A DNA stretch of 64,000 nt, taken from contig NZ_JBMPPC010000004.1 of NCBI RefSeq assembly GCF_049340185.1, positions 124,001 to 188,000 of the forward strand, written 5' to 3'. A program made the position numbers and the translations under genes. The notes under the pieces were generated by a model. That model was not told the origin of the DNA. It did no database searches and saw only the letters and a list, made by a program, of their open reading frames with translations. Origin of the DNA: Undibacterium sp049340185. GTDB taxonomy: Bacteria > Pseudomonadota > Gammaproteobacteria > Burkholderiales > Burkholderiaceae_D. Below are positions 1 through 8,292 of the stretch, piece by piece. Each line of letters opens with the position of its first letter. The stretch's first letter is position 1.

Positions 1-2
1 GG

Positions 3-263
3 ATGGGACGTTACAAAACAAATACCATTACTAATCATGATTTGCTATACGTCCTGAGTTCTAAAATTATAGGTAAGGATATGCGCAAATACTTTTCAAT
101 GTATGGAATTCCTCTTGATCAAACATCACTCGATTCTATTTCGGATCTAAAACTAGAAGTTGCGCCTTTGATGTTTTATGCGTTGGCAGCAGGTAGAGGA
201 AATCAAGTGACTACAGGTATTTGGTTGGATGTCGAATCGACTTCTCCAGCTTACCCGTTTTAA
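3..263 (+). CDS. C-terminal end of a possible M60/ImpA-like metalloprotease (partial)
   Basis: The reading frame is open to the left edge, so the first Met is probably internal and the gene probably starts outside the window. The 86 visible residues contain a helical stretch with a GKDMRKYFSMYGIP motif. This resembles the region after the catalytic domain of M60/ImpA-type peptidases, where 'DfrxyFdxwGip' is common. No catalytic HExxH lies in the visible part, so protease activity is an inference from weak similarity. A strong terminator follows the stop codon, so this is the last gene of its transcript. It could equally be the tail of another large secreted protein. Confidence 0.45.
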   Translation: MGRYKTNTITNHDLLYVLSSKIIGKDMRKYFSMYGIPLDQTSLDSISDLKLEVAPLMFYALAAGRGNQVTTGIWLDVESTSPAYPF

Positions 264-277
264 TTTTTAGTTACTAA

Positions 278-315
278 ATACGCCCTTGTCAGGTATGACA
301 AGGGCGTATTTTTTC
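278..315 (+). terminator. Rho-independent terminator
   Basis: A perfect 14-bp inverted repeat (ATACGCCCTTGTCA, loop GGTA, then its complement) ends in a run of T. It sits 15 bp after the stop of the partial gene at the left edge. Confidence 0.92.
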
Positions 316-377
316 ATTTTAATTTGTGATGGATATTAACGATGTCCATCATATTGTGCGTTTTATAAAATAAATCC

Positions 378-809
378 ATGCAGGTAAATACGATACTTAA
401 TTATCATTTCACGGCTGTTGGTACTGCCTTAGTCAATTCAGTGTCGAAACCATGCGATACACTCCGAGATGGCGTTATTCGCCCACATGAATTTGTCTTT
501 ATTTATCAAGAGAAGGACGTGGATTACGCAAAGTGGACTGATTTAGTAGAAACGATCCGAAATCGGCTGCTTGTATGCGGTAATGAATTCGCTGTTTTGT
601 ATCTTCAACAAAATCAAGAGCAAAAAAAAATTGCTGTCGTACATAAAGACGCTCATAGAATCGTCCAGTCACTGGCCTACGAAGGAGTAGTTTGCGAGTT
701 TAATTTACAGCATATTTTTGAGTTTGGGTTTGCTCCGGTACTGCTGCACTATATCGACTTATTAAACACACTTAACTGTCTTGAATTTGTCATGAAAACG
801 GGATATTGA
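378..809 (+). CDS. Hypothetical protein of unknown family
   Basis: This is a 143-residue protein with no signal peptide or membrane segment and no motif I recognise. The composition is that of a soluble alpha/beta protein (FVFIYQEKDVDYAKW, FAVLYLQQNQEQKK). The ribosome binding site is poor, and the ORF sits alone between a terminator and 310 bp of AT-rich DNA. Codon use looks more AT-rich than that of the cys genes, which fits an accessory or recently acquired gene. The continuous ORF of 143 codons supports it being real, but the evidence is limited to that. Confidence 0.55.
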   Translation: MQVNTILNYHFTAVGTALVNSVSKPCDTLRDGVIRPHEFVFIYQEKDVDYAKWTDLVETIRNRLLVCGNEFAVLYLQQNQEQKKIAVVHKDAHRIVQSLAYEGVVCEFNLQHIFEFGFAPVLLHYIDLLNTLNCLEFVMKTGY

Positions 810-1119
810 TTTTGCAAAAAATATTCGATTTTCGTGAATAGATTAAGGGCAAAAAAAATAGAAATAATCATTACTTATTTTAAAAATTCTTATGCTACAA
901 AGCACTCCTTATTTAATCTCTCCTTATTTGGACCAGCACTAATTAATACGTCATTTAACATTGCACACTGACGCAAGTCAGCCCAAGTAAATTCAAAAAC
1001 CTCATATTAAAACGCGAAACGATTCGTTTTCATTTCTAAGGACACGCACTACTCTTCGCCTCTACGGGATATCGATCATTGATACTCCGCATTAATCGTC
1101 GATAGATGAGGAAAGAACT
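810..1119. other. AT-rich intergenic region
   Basis: These 310 bp carry no credible ORF. The only structured element I see is a 21-bp segment at 1014-1034 that matches one upstream of cysT (listed separately). Confidence 0.5.
1014..1034 (+). promoter_or_regulatory. Conserved element upstream of the EAL-like gene, copy 1
   Basis: This 21-bp segment has the core GATTCGTTTT and matches 17 of 21 positions of the segment at 2059-2079 in front of cysT. It contains the odd-centred palindrome AAACGATTCGTTT. It lies 86 bp before the EAL-like start codon. A shared operator is an inference. The same ten-base core also ends several copies of the 68-bp palindromic repeat in this window, so a repeat remnant is possible. 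Confidence 0.4.
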
Positions 1120-1968
1120 ATGTCGTCTCCAGCGTTGCAACAGTATTTGAGTCACCTGAATAGCAGTCACAGTGCGAGCAGCACTATATGCCTGGACGAG
1201 ACAGGACGGGCGCGCGGACGGTATTTTAATTCGACACTGACCAGCGCTTTTCAGGCGATCCGTTCTGCGGATGATCAGGGAGTAGTTGCCTATGAAGCGT
1301 ATGCGCGCAGTTATTCCAGTGTCGATCAGGGCTTGAATATCTGGCGCTTGCTGGATCATGCGGCGAATGATGCGGAGTCGGTGGAACTTGACCGGCTCTG
1401 CCGGATTTTGCATGCAGTGAATTTTTATCGTCAGCCGGATTCGGCGCAGCGCGATCTCTATCTGAGTGTGCATACGCGTCTGCTGGCGGCGATAGAGGGC
1501 AATCATGGCATGGCGTTTCGCCGCATCCTGGATTTGCTCGGTTTACCGCATCAGCAGATTGTGTTGCAACTGCCATTGATCACGCCAAGTCAGCGCTGGG
1601 TGCTGACACATGTAGCGGACAATTACCGGCGTAACGGTTTCCGTATCGGGGTGAATGCGACGAGCCTCGATCAGGCGCGCGAGCTACTGGAACGCGTGCA
1701 GCCTGATTCGATCAAAATCGATATTGCTCATGCGAACAATGCAGAAGCTCAGCAACAGTTGCTGGAAAAAGCGCAGCGCGTTAACTGCAAAGTCATCTTC
1801 AAGCGAATTGATAATGACGCCCGTTTTAATGCTCTTCAGGTTAGTAACACTGATCAGTATCCGTATTATCTGCAAGGCTTTTTGTTCGATCTGCCACGCG
1901 CTAATTTGGCCGATACACTGGACTTGTCGGCGAGGTCAGTCGTCAACAGCGCCTTGATCGCAGCCTGA
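1120..1968 (+). CDS. Degenerate (probably non-catalytic) EAL-domain protein
   Basis: The 282 residues follow the EAL phosphodiesterase fold but most metal and catalytic positions are lost. EAL reads EAY (about residues 59-61), the Asn of 'vNlS' is His (LSVHTRLL), the ExTE strand reads IVLQLPL, and DDFGTG is replaced by IGVNATS. The Lys of 'iKID' (about 199) and the terminal QGF (about 252-254) remain. No GGDEF, PAS or membrane segment is present. Known degenerate EAL proteins such as YdiV act by protein-protein contact rather than by cleaving c-di-GMP. The gene occupies the spot upstream of cysT where a sulfate-binding protein gene often lies, and it shares an upstream motif with cysT. A link to sulfate uptake is inferred. 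Confidence 0.78.
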   Translation: MSSPALQQYLSHLNSSHSASSTICLDETGRARGRYFNSTLTSAFQAIRSADDQGVVAYEAYARSYSSVDQGLNIWRLLDHAANDAESVELDRLCRILHAVNFYRQPDSAQRDLYLSVHTRLLAAIEGNHGMAFRRILDLLGLPHQQIVLQLPLITPSQRWVLTHVADNYRRNGFRIGVNATSLDQARELLERVQPDSIKIDIAHANNAEAQQQLLEKAQRVNCKVIFKRIDNDARFNALQVSNTDQYPYYLQGFLFDLPRANLADTLDLSARSVVNSALIAA

Positions 1969-2058
1969 ACCGAGTGACTTTGCCTCGCCGGATCAGGCTA
2001 ATCGCAACAAAAAATTCACTGTGAACCAATCGTTTATGCGTTTTTCATCTATAAACAT

Positions 2059-2079
2059 GCAAAAAGATTCGTTTTTAAT
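2059..2079 (+). promoter_or_regulatory. Conserved element upstream of cysT, copy 2
   Basis: This is the partner of the element at 1014-1034 (17 of 21 identical, core GATTCGTTTT). It lies 58 bp before the cysT start codon. A CysB or other sulfur-control operator is possible but not shown by the sequence. Confidence 0.4.
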
Positions 2080-2137
2080 ATAATAAAATCCTGCAATCAT
2101 GTGCCATCTATAGTCATCTTCGTAATAAGGACTAAGC

Positions 2138-2992
2138 ATGGCCCATGCTTTACACACAAAATCACGGTTTAAGCGCGTGATTCCGGGGTTTCAGCTTTCC
2201 CTGGGGTTTACTCTGCTGTACCTGAGCCTGATCGTGCTCATTCCGCTGTCTGCCATTTTCCTGAAAACCTTCACCATGACCTGGGAAGCGTTCTGGAATA
2301 CGGTCACGTCGGAAAGGGTGGTGGCATCATATAAGCTGACTTTTGGCGCCTCGTTTCTCGGTGCACTGATCAATGTTGTTTTTGGCGGCATCGTTGCCTG
2401 GGTTTTAGTCCGTTATAAATTCCCTGGTAAGCGCCTGATTGATGCGCTGGTCGATCTGCCGTTTGCCTTGCCGACCGCAGTCGCCGGTATCACGCTGGCG
2501 ACTTTATATGCGCCGAACGGCTGGCTAGGTAAGTTACTCGAACCCCTAGGTCTGAAAGTCGCGTTCACCCCATTAGGCGTGCTGGTCGCCCTGACTTTTA
2601 TCGGTTTGCCGTTCGTCGTCCGTACCGTGCAACCGGTGTTGGAAGAGGCGGAAAAAGAATTAGAAGAAGCCGCCATCAGTCTCGGCGCGAGCCATTGGCA
2701 GACATTTGTCAAAGTCATCTTACCGACCATCTTACCGGCCTTGCTGACCGGCTTTGCGCTGGCGTTTGCCAGAGCGACTGGCGAATACGGTTCGGTGATT
2801 TTCATCGCGGGCAACATGCCTATGGTGTCTGAAATTACGCCCTTATTCATGATCACGAAGCTGGAACAATATGACTATGCGGGCGCCACGGCGATTGCCG
2901 TCGTCATGCTGCTGCTGTCATTCGTTCTGCTGCTGACGATCAACTTATTGCAGGCCTGGAGTCGCAACCGAAACAAAAGTGAGATTGAATAA
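2138..2992 (+). CDS. cysT: Sulfate/thiosulfate ABC transporter permease CysT (CysU)
   Basis: This inner-membrane permease carries sulfate or thiosulfate inward together with CysW and CysA. It has six predicted hydrophobic segments over 284 residues, the usual length. The cytoplasmic EAA loop, which docks on the ATPase, reads ELEEAAISLGASHWQTFVKVILP (shown here only as a landmark near residue 180). The AAGGA ribosome binding site lies just before the ATG. The stop codon overlaps the cysW start by one base, so the two are translationally coupled. The family assignment is strong. No sulfate-binding protein gene accompanies the operon in this window. Confidence 0.95.
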   Translation: MAHALHTKSRFKRVIPGFQLSLGFTLLYLSLIVLIPLSAIFLKTFTMTWEAFWNTVTSERVVASYKLTFGASFLGALINVVFGGIVAWVLVRYKFPGKRLIDALVDLPFALPTAVAGITLATLYAPNGWLGKLLEPLGLKVAFTPLGVLVALTFIGLPFVVRTVQPVLEEAEKELEEAAISLGASHWQTFVKVILPTILPALLTGFALAFARATGEYGSVIFIAGNMPMVSEITPLFMITKLEQYDYAGATAIAVVMLLLSFVLLLTINLLQAWSRNRNKSEIE

Positions 2993-3912
2993 TGACGAGC
3001 ACCTCTCTCAATGCTACGGCGACAGATACCTCTCGCGCTACCCCGGCAGTACGACGCCGGATTGAACCGGCAATTACGCCTGCCGCAACACAGGAGCCGC
3101 TCTGGGTTCGCGTGCTGCTGACCGTCACGGCTTTTACTTTTTTAACCCTGTTCTTATTTGTCCCGCTGGCGGCGGTGTTTGCTGAGGCATTTAAAAAGGG
3201 GTGGGAAGTTTACCTGAAAGCCATCATCGAACCTGATGCGTTATCGGCGATTCGTCTGACCTTGATTGCGGCGGGTATCGCGGTTCCGCTGAATCTGGTG
3301 TTTGGTGTTGCAGCCGCCTGGACGATTGCGAAATTTGAGTTCCGCGGTAAAAACGTCTTGCTGACCCTGATTGATTTGCCGTTCTCGGTTTCGCCTGTGA
3401 TCTCTGGCCTGATTTATGTCTTGCTGTTCGGTGCACAAGGCTGGTTCGGCCCCTGGTTGCGTGAGCATGACATCAAGATTTTATTTGCTGTGCCCGGCAT
3501 CGTACTGGCAACCATTTTTGTGACTTTTCCGTTTATTGCCCGTGAGCTGATCCCGCTGATGCAAGCGCAAGGCAGCGAGGAGGAGGAAGCCGCGCTAGTG
3601 CTCGGCGCCTCAGGCTGGAAGACTTTTTGGTATGTGACCTTGCCGAATATCAAATGGGGACTGTTATACGGGGTGATCTTGTGTAACGCCCGTGCGATGG
3701 GGGAATTCGGCGCGGTATCCGTAGTGTCGGGACATATCCGTGGCGAGACCAACACCATGCCGCTACAAGTCGAAATTCTCTACAACGAATATAACTTTAC
3801 AGCCGCCTTTGCGGTGGCATCGCTACTGACCTTGCTGGCGCTTTTGACACTGGCTTTAAAAATGATCGTGGAATGGCGTACCGATGAGTCGCACGCCATC
3901 CCTCAGGAATAG
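2992..3912 (+). CDS. cysW: Sulfate/thiosulfate ABC transporter permease CysW
   Basis: This is the second half of the sulfate permease. The N-terminal 35 residues are Ala/Thr-rich and extend beyond typical CysW proteins. Six hydrophobic segments follow, with an EEEEAALVLGASGWKTF EAA-loop motif near residue 200 and the characteristic GEFGAVSVVSGHIRGET segment near residue 238. The start overlaps the cysT stop (TAATG) and the stop lies 9 bp before cysA. Order and spacing match a classical cysTWA operon. Confidence 0.95.
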   Translation: MTSTSLNATATDTSRATPAVRRRIEPAITPAATQEPLWVRVLLTVTAFTFLTLFLFVPLAAVFAEAFKKGWEVYLKAIIEPDALSAIRLTLIAAGIAVPLNLVFGVAAAWTIAKFEFRGKNVLLTLIDLPFSVSPVISGLIYVLLFGAQGWFGPWLREHDIKILFAVPGIVLATIFVTFPFIARELIPLMQAQGSEEEEAALVLGASGWKTFWYVTLPNIKWGLLYGVILCNARAMGEFGAVSVVSGHIRGETNTMPLQVEILYNEYNFTAAFAVASLLTLLALLTLALKMIVEWRTDESHAIPQE

Positions 3913-3921
3913 GAGTACACA

Positions 3922-4992
3922 ATGAGTATCGCAGTGAATCACTTACATAAAAAATTTGGCAGCTTCACCGCGCTGAACGATGTCACGCTGGATTTTCCCA
4001 ATGGTGAACTGACCGCTCTGCTCGGCCCGTCTGGCTGCGGCAAGACCACGCTGTTACGTATCATCGCCGGACTGGAGCATGCGGACAGCGGGCAGGTATT
4101 GCTAGATGGTCAGGATGCCTCCGATCAACATGTGCGCGAACGTCAGGTTGGTTTTGTATTTCAACATTACGCGTTATTTAAACACATGACGATTTTTGAA
4201 AATATCGCTTTCGGCTTACGCGTCAAGCCACGTGCCATACGACCATCAGAAGCGGTGATCAGAGAAAAAGTCAAACAACTGCTGGAGCTGGTGCAGCTTG
4301 ACTGGCTGGCGGATCGCTATCCGCCGCAATTATCCGGCGGACAGCGGCAACGTATTGCGCTGGCACGCGCGCTGGCAGTAGAACCGCGGGTTCTCTTGCT
4401 CGATGAGCCTTTCGGCGCGCTCGATGCCAAGGTGCGTAAAGAACTGCGTCGCTGGTTGCGTCGTTTGCATGATGAGTTGCATGTCACGAGTATCTTTGTC
4501 ACACATGATCAGGAAGAAGCGCTAGAAGTAGCAGATCAGATCGTCGTCATGAACCACGGTCAGGTGGAACAGATCGGTGCGCCTGCCGAGGTGTATCAGC
4601 ATCCGGCGTCGCCTTTTGTGTATGGCTTCCTCGGTAATGTAAATCTGTTCAAAGGTCGTCTGCACGAAGGGATTCTCGATGCCGGTGGTGTGGCATTTGA
4701 CGCGCCGGATCATGCGACTACGCGGGACGCCACGGGCATTGGCTATGTACGTCCGCACGATCTTGAAATCGATCGCTATTCACCGGGTGCCGAAGGCTTG
4801 ATGGTGCAATTGCGCCGCGTCCATAGCATAGGCCCGCTGGCACAACTGGAGCTGGAGCGTGATGACAATGGTGATCTGATTGAGGCAATGATTTCCAGTG
4901 AGCGCTACCACCAGCTCAAATTAAAAGTCGGCGAGGCGCTGGTGGTCAAACCACGACGTCTGGCCGTGTTTGTTGATCAGGCCGCAGGATAA
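3922..4992 (+). CDS. cysA: Sulfate/thiosulfate ABC transporter ATP-binding protein CysA
   Basis: This cytoplasmic ATPase energises CysT-CysW. The 356 residues show Walker A GPSGCGKTT (about 33-41), the signature LSGGQRQRIALAR, Walker B VLLLDEPFGALD and a switch His in FVTHDQEEA. A C-terminal TOBE-like domain follows, with YVRPHDLEI near residue 275. GGAG lies a few bases before the ATG. The stop is only 4 bp before the cysB start, so regulator and transporter are probably co-transcribed. Confidence 0.96.
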   Translation: MSIAVNHLHKKFGSFTALNDVTLDFPNGELTALLGPSGCGKTTLLRIIAGLEHADSGQVLLDGQDASDQHVRERQVGFVFQHYALFKHMTIFENIAFGLRVKPRAIRPSEAVIREKVKQLLELVQLDWLADRYPPQLSGGQRQRIALARALAVEPRVLLLDEPFGALDAKVRKELRRWLRRLHDELHVTSIFVTHDQEEALEVADQIVVMNHGQVEQIGAPAEVYQHPASPFVYGFLGNVNLFKGRLHEGILDAGGVAFDAPDHATTRDATGIGYVRPHDLEIDRYSPGAEGLMVQLRRVHSIGPLAQLELERDDNGDLIEAMISSERYHQLKLKVGEALVVKPRRLAVFVDQAAG

Positions 4993-4996
4993 CAGT

Positions 4997-5938
4997 ATGA
5001 ATTTCCAACAATTACGCTCGATCAGAGAAGCAGCGCGTTGCGGTTATAACCTGACCGAAGTTGCCAATGTTTTGTTCACCTCACAACCCGGTGTGAGCCG
5101 CCAGATACGCGAACTTGAGGAAGAGCTCGGTGTCGATATTTTTGAGCGCAACGGTAAACGGCTGACCGGCCTGACCGAGCCGGGCAAAGACATTCTGAAA
5201 ATTATTGAACGCTTATTAATCGAAGCAGAAAATTTACGTCAGGCAGGTGATGACTATTCTGATCAGACCAAAGGCACGCTGACGATTGCGACCACTCATA
5301 CGCAGGCACGGTATGTGTTGCCTAAAGTGGTACAGGGATTTCGCAGTGCCTTCCCGGATGTGCGCATCGCCTTGCAACAAAGCTCACCTGAGCATATCGC
5401 TGAGTGGGTATTGTCGGGTAAAGCAGACGTGGGTATTGCGACAGAGGGCTTGTCGCAGTTTAAGGATCTGGTATCGTTTCCCTGCTACGAATGGAACCAT
5501 GTGATCGTGGTACCGGACGGCCATCCTTTGTTGAGAAAAACACCGATCACGCTTGAAGATTTATCGAATTATCCTTTGATTACCTATGATGTCGGCTTTA
5601 CCGGTCGCGGCCATATTGATCAGGCGTTTCAGCAAGCGGGATTGCGTACGGATATCGTGCTCACCGCGATGGATTCTGACGTGATTCAGCAATACGTGGC
5701 GCTCGGATTAGGCGTGGGACTGGTGGCCGAGATGGCGGTAGAAACCGGGATCGACACGCGCCGCTTCAGCGCACTGCAAGCTCTGCCTGCAAGTCATTTG
5801 TTTGCACCGAATGTCACCCGGCTGGCAGTGCGGCGCGGCGCTTATCTGCGTAGTTACATTCTCGATTTCATCGTGCAATTTGCCCCGCAATTACAATATG
5901 AAGATATTCGCCAGGCCTTAGCACCAGACGAAACATAA
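4997..5938 (+). CDS. cysB: CysB-type LysR regulator of sulfur assimilation
   Basis: This 313-residue LysR-family activator is expected to sense sulfur status through inducers such as O- or N-acetylserine and to switch on sulfate uptake genes. The N-terminal helix-turn-helix (NLTEVANVLFTSQPGVSRQI) and the following ELEEELGVDIFERNGKR wing match CysB/Cbl proteins closely. A periplasmic-binding-like effector domain follows from about residue 90. I chose the internal ATG giving MNFQQLRS, because CysB proteins start there; the longer frame would overlap cysA by 23 bases. Sitting at the end of the cys operon suggests autoregulation with the transporter. Confidence 0.93.
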   Translation: MNFQQLRSIREAARCGYNLTEVANVLFTSQPGVSRQIRELEEELGVDIFERNGKRLTGLTEPGKDILKIIERLLIEAENLRQAGDDYSDQTKGTLTIATTHTQARYVLPKVVQGFRSAFPDVRIALQQSSPEHIAEWVLSGKADVGIATEGLSQFKDLVSFPCYEWNHVIVVPDGHPLLRKTPITLEDLSNYPLITYDVGFTGRGHIDQAFQQAGLRTDIVLTAMDSDVIQQYVALGLGVGLVAEMAVETGIDTRRFSALQALPASHLFAPNVTRLAVRRGAYLRSYILDFIVQFAPQLQYEDIRQALAPDET

Positions 5939-5968
5939 GCATCACAAGATAGTACGAACCTATATGAG

Positions 5969-6017
5969 CCACAAGTAGCGATCCCTGAAATAAGACGTCG
6001 CTGCTTGTGGTTTTTTT
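5969..6017 (+). terminator. Terminator of the cysTWA-cysB operon
   Basis: A 13-bp stem (CCACAAGTAGCGA with its complement, one T-G wobble) with a 16-nt loop is followed by seven T residues. It begins 30 bp after the cysB stop codon. Confidence 0.88.
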
Positions 6018-6099
6018 ATTGGCGGTAATGCTGTTATCGGTATCAACAAGCCGTTACAAAAAAACCCGAATAAGTTGCTTTTCACAACATGTTTTATTC

Positions 6100-6118
6100 T
6101 ATAATGAGAATTATTATC
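6100..6118 (+). promoter_or_regulatory. Fur box
   Basis: The sequence TATAATGAGAATTATTATC matches 16 of the 19 positions of the classical Fur consensus GATAATGATAATCATTATC. It lies 47 bp before the start of the PepSY gene and predicts iron-repressed expression of the five-gene operon that follows. Confidence 0.87.
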
Positions 6119-6164
6119 ATTTAGAACGTCTGTCCGTTGCTATACGGCGGATGGCGTAAGCGAC

Positions 6165-6839
6165 ATGCCCAATACCAGTGCCACGACAAAAGTCGCACAT
6201 CACCGCCCCGATCCCAGTCAACAGCAGAAGCGTGCCTTCTGGCTGCGCCACCTGCATCGGTGGCATTGGATCAGCTCGGCACTTTGTCTGATCGCCATGC
6301 TGTTATTCGCTGCGACTGGCATCACGCTGAATCACTCTGCGCAGATAGAAGCCCATCCGCAGGTCACGAAAAAATCTGCCGAGTTACCGCCAGCTTTACT
6401 GACACAACTTCAGCAACTTCAAAAAACACCGCACAGTGACAAAGATCCGCTGCCCGCCGAAGTACGTCAATGGCTGGAACAAACGCTGTCCGTACGCGTC
6501 AATACGCAAGCCGCAGAATGGTCACCGGAGGAAGTGTATTTATCCCTGCCGCGCCCCGGTGGTGATGCCTGGCTGCGTATTGCTCTGGATAATGGCGAAC
6601 TCGAATTTGAACTGACGGATCGCGGCTGGATCGCGTATTTCAACGATCTGCATAAAGGTCGCAATGCCGGAAACGCCTGGAGCTGGTTTATTGATCTGTT
6701 TGCGATCGCTTGTCTGATTTTTTGTATTACCGGTTTATTCCTCTTAAAAATGCACACCGCTAATCGCCCAATCACTTGGCCGATAGTCGGTCTTGGCCTG
6801 GTCTTGCCCTTGTTGCTGGCGATCCTGTTTGTGCACTAG
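6165..6839 (+). CDS. PepSY-associated membrane protein (PepSY_TM type)
   Basis: A 224-residue inner-membrane protein. A His-rich segment (LRHLHRWHWISS, about 26-37) leads into the first membrane span, which ends ATGITLNH. A periplasmic PepSY-like region of about 120 residues follows. The second span is preceded by NDLHKGRNAGNAWSWFIDL, the PepSY_TM signature, and a third hydrophobic segment ends the protein. Homologues occur in iron-regulated loci and are thought to pass electrons across the membrane for ferric or flavin reduction. It is the first gene after the Fur box. Histidines in the spans could bind heme, which is an inference. Confidence 0.86.
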   Translation: MPNTSATTKVAHHRPDPSQQQKRAFWLRHLHRWHWISSALCLIAMLLFAATGITLNHSAQIEAHPQVTKKSAELPPALLTQLQQLQKTPHSDKDPLPAEVRQWLEQTLSVRVNTQAAEWSPEEVYLSLPRPGGDAWLRIALDNGELEFELTDRGWIAYFNDLHKGRNAGNAWSWFIDLFAIACLIFCITGLFLLKMHTANRPITWPIVGLGLVLPLLLAILFVH

Positions 6840-6922
6840 CCGCCTCCGATTTTTTTACTTGCTCCTTGAGCTTTTTCTAGTTATCCGGATTTTATTTTCT
6901 TTCATTTTGTGAGGTATTGTTC

Positions 6923-7435
6923 ATGCGTAAATTGCTCCCTTTTGCGATCACCAGCCTGCTTGGCACAAGCAGCATGGCTGCGGATCTGACAGTCAAAATC
7001 GAAGTACCTCGCCTCAACGTCGCGGAATACCATCGTCCTTATGTGGCGGTATGGATAGAAAGTCCGGATCAGACTTTTGCAGGCAATCTGTCCGTCTGGT
7101 ATGACCTGAAAAAACGCGATAACGAAGGCGCAAAATGGTTGAAGGATTTGCGCCAATGGTGGCGTCGCAGTGGTCGCGATCTGGCGATGCCGGTCGATGG
7201 CGTCAGCGGTGCGACCCGGGTTGTCGGTGAACAGAGTATCAGTTTTGCTGGTGATAAGGGCGTGTTGGCAAAGTTGCCTGCCGGTGAATATCAGCTGGTA
7301 GTAGAAGCAGCCCGCGAGGGCGGTGGCCGTGAAGTCGTGAAGCTGCCTTTCCAATGGAATGCTAAAACAGAACAAACGGCAAAAGCCCAAGGCAGTCATG
7401 AGCTGGGTCAGGTCAGTCTCACCGTCAAACCATAA
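6923..7435 (+). CDS. Periplasmic DUF2271 protein with a flavinylation-like motif
   Basis: A 170-residue exported protein with a short signal peptide ending at SSMAA. I start at the ATG at 6923, eight bases after GAGG, rather than the TTG six bases earlier. The DUF2271 region contains VWYDLKKRDNEG and WLKDLRQWWRRSGRD. Next comes VDGVSGATRVVG (about 91-102). The D-G-x-(S/T)-G-A-T pattern is the site at which ApbE enzymes attach FMN to Thr, here Thr98. With an apbE gene in the same operon, this is a likely substrate. It should act as a periplasmic flavin electron carrier. The flavin attachment is an inference from the motif. Confidence 0.87.
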   Translation: MRKLLPFAITSLLGTSSMAADLTVKIEVPRLNVAEYHRPYVAVWIESPDQTFAGNLSVWYDLKKRDNEGAKWLKDLRQWWRRSGRDLAMPVDGVSGATRVVGEQSISFAGDKGVLAKLPAGEYQLVVEAAREGGGREVVKLPFQWNAKTEQTAKAQGSHELGQVSLTVKP

Positions 7436-7458
7436 AAATTTAAGGCACCGACATCACT

Positions 7459-8283
7459 ATGAAATTCCATCTTAACATCGTCGCTCTCAAATTCCTCACT
7501 CTCGCACTCGCTGTCTCTGCACCGTTCGCAGCGCAGGCTCATCGTGCTTTCCTGCTACCGTCATCGACCGTCACGGCGGCTAATGCGCCCTGGATCACGG
7601 TAGACGCCGCTGTCGCCAGTGATATGTTTTATCTTGACCACATGCCATTACGACTCGACAGTTTAAAAATTATTGCGCCCGACGGCAGTGTAATTAAAGA
7701 AGAGAATGCGAATACCAGCAAGCTCCGCAGCACCTTTGATCTGCGCCTGGCGACTGCCGGCACCTATAAGCTAAGTATCTTGAACGATAATGTCATGGCA
7801 AGCTACAAAGACAAAGGAACACCAAAACGCTGGCGCGGTCTGGCAGACAACATGAGCAAAGAAATTCCCGCTGACGCAGAGGAGTTGCAAGTCACGCAAG
7901 CACAAGCGCGTATCGATACCTTTGTCACGAGCGGCAAGCCTAGTACCAAGTCACTCGAGATCACAGGCAAGGGTTTGGAGATGCAGGCAATCAGTCATCC
8001 GAATGATCTGGTGGCGGGTGAAAAAGCGAATTTCCGCATGATGCTGGACGGACAACCTGCGGCTAAAATTCAGGTCAGTGTGATCTTGGGTGGCATTCGC
8101 TATCGTCAAAAACTTGATGAGCAATTGCTGACCACCGATGCTGACGGCAAGTTCACCATCAATACAGCGAACGCAGGTATGTACTGGCTGGAAGCCACGG
8201 TCAAAGACGATAAGGCAACGGTAAAAGGGGCAAAAGAACGACGCGCGAGCTATGTCGCTACGCTGGAAGTATTGCCTCAATAA
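7459..8283 (+). CDS. Periplasmic DUF4198 protein
   Basis: A 274-residue protein with a clear signal peptide (cleavage near AAQAH) and the mature N-terminus HRAFLLPSSTV, typical of DUF4198/CbiK-like metal-associated periplasmic proteins. The rest is predicted beta-rich, with a carboxypeptidase-regulatory-like repeat in the second half (ISVILGG... TTDADGKFTINTANAGMYWLEA). It lies 23 bp after the DUF2271 gene and is surely co-transcribed. Family members occur in iron, nickel and cobalt loci. A role in binding or delivering metal at the outer face is inferred. Confidence 0.88.
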   Translation: MKFHLNIVALKFLTLALAVSAPFAAQAHRAFLLPSSTVTAANAPWITVDAAVASDMFYLDHMPLRLDSLKIIAPDGSVIKEENANTSKLRSTFDLRLATAGTYKLSILNDNVMASYKDKGTPKRWRGLADNMSKEIPADAEELQVTQAQARIDTFVTSGKPSTKSLEITGKGLEMQAISHPNDLVAGEKANFRMMLDGQPAAKIQVSVILGGIRYRQKLDEQLLTTDADGKFTINTANAGMYWLEATVKDDKATVKGAKERRASYVATLEVLPQ

Positions 8284-8292
8284 TCGCCATCT

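Noticed and set aside
1036..1506. Minus-strand ORF of 156 codons opposite the EAL-like gene
   Set aside because: It is an antisense shadow. The plus-strand frame shows the EAL family pattern and good codon use.
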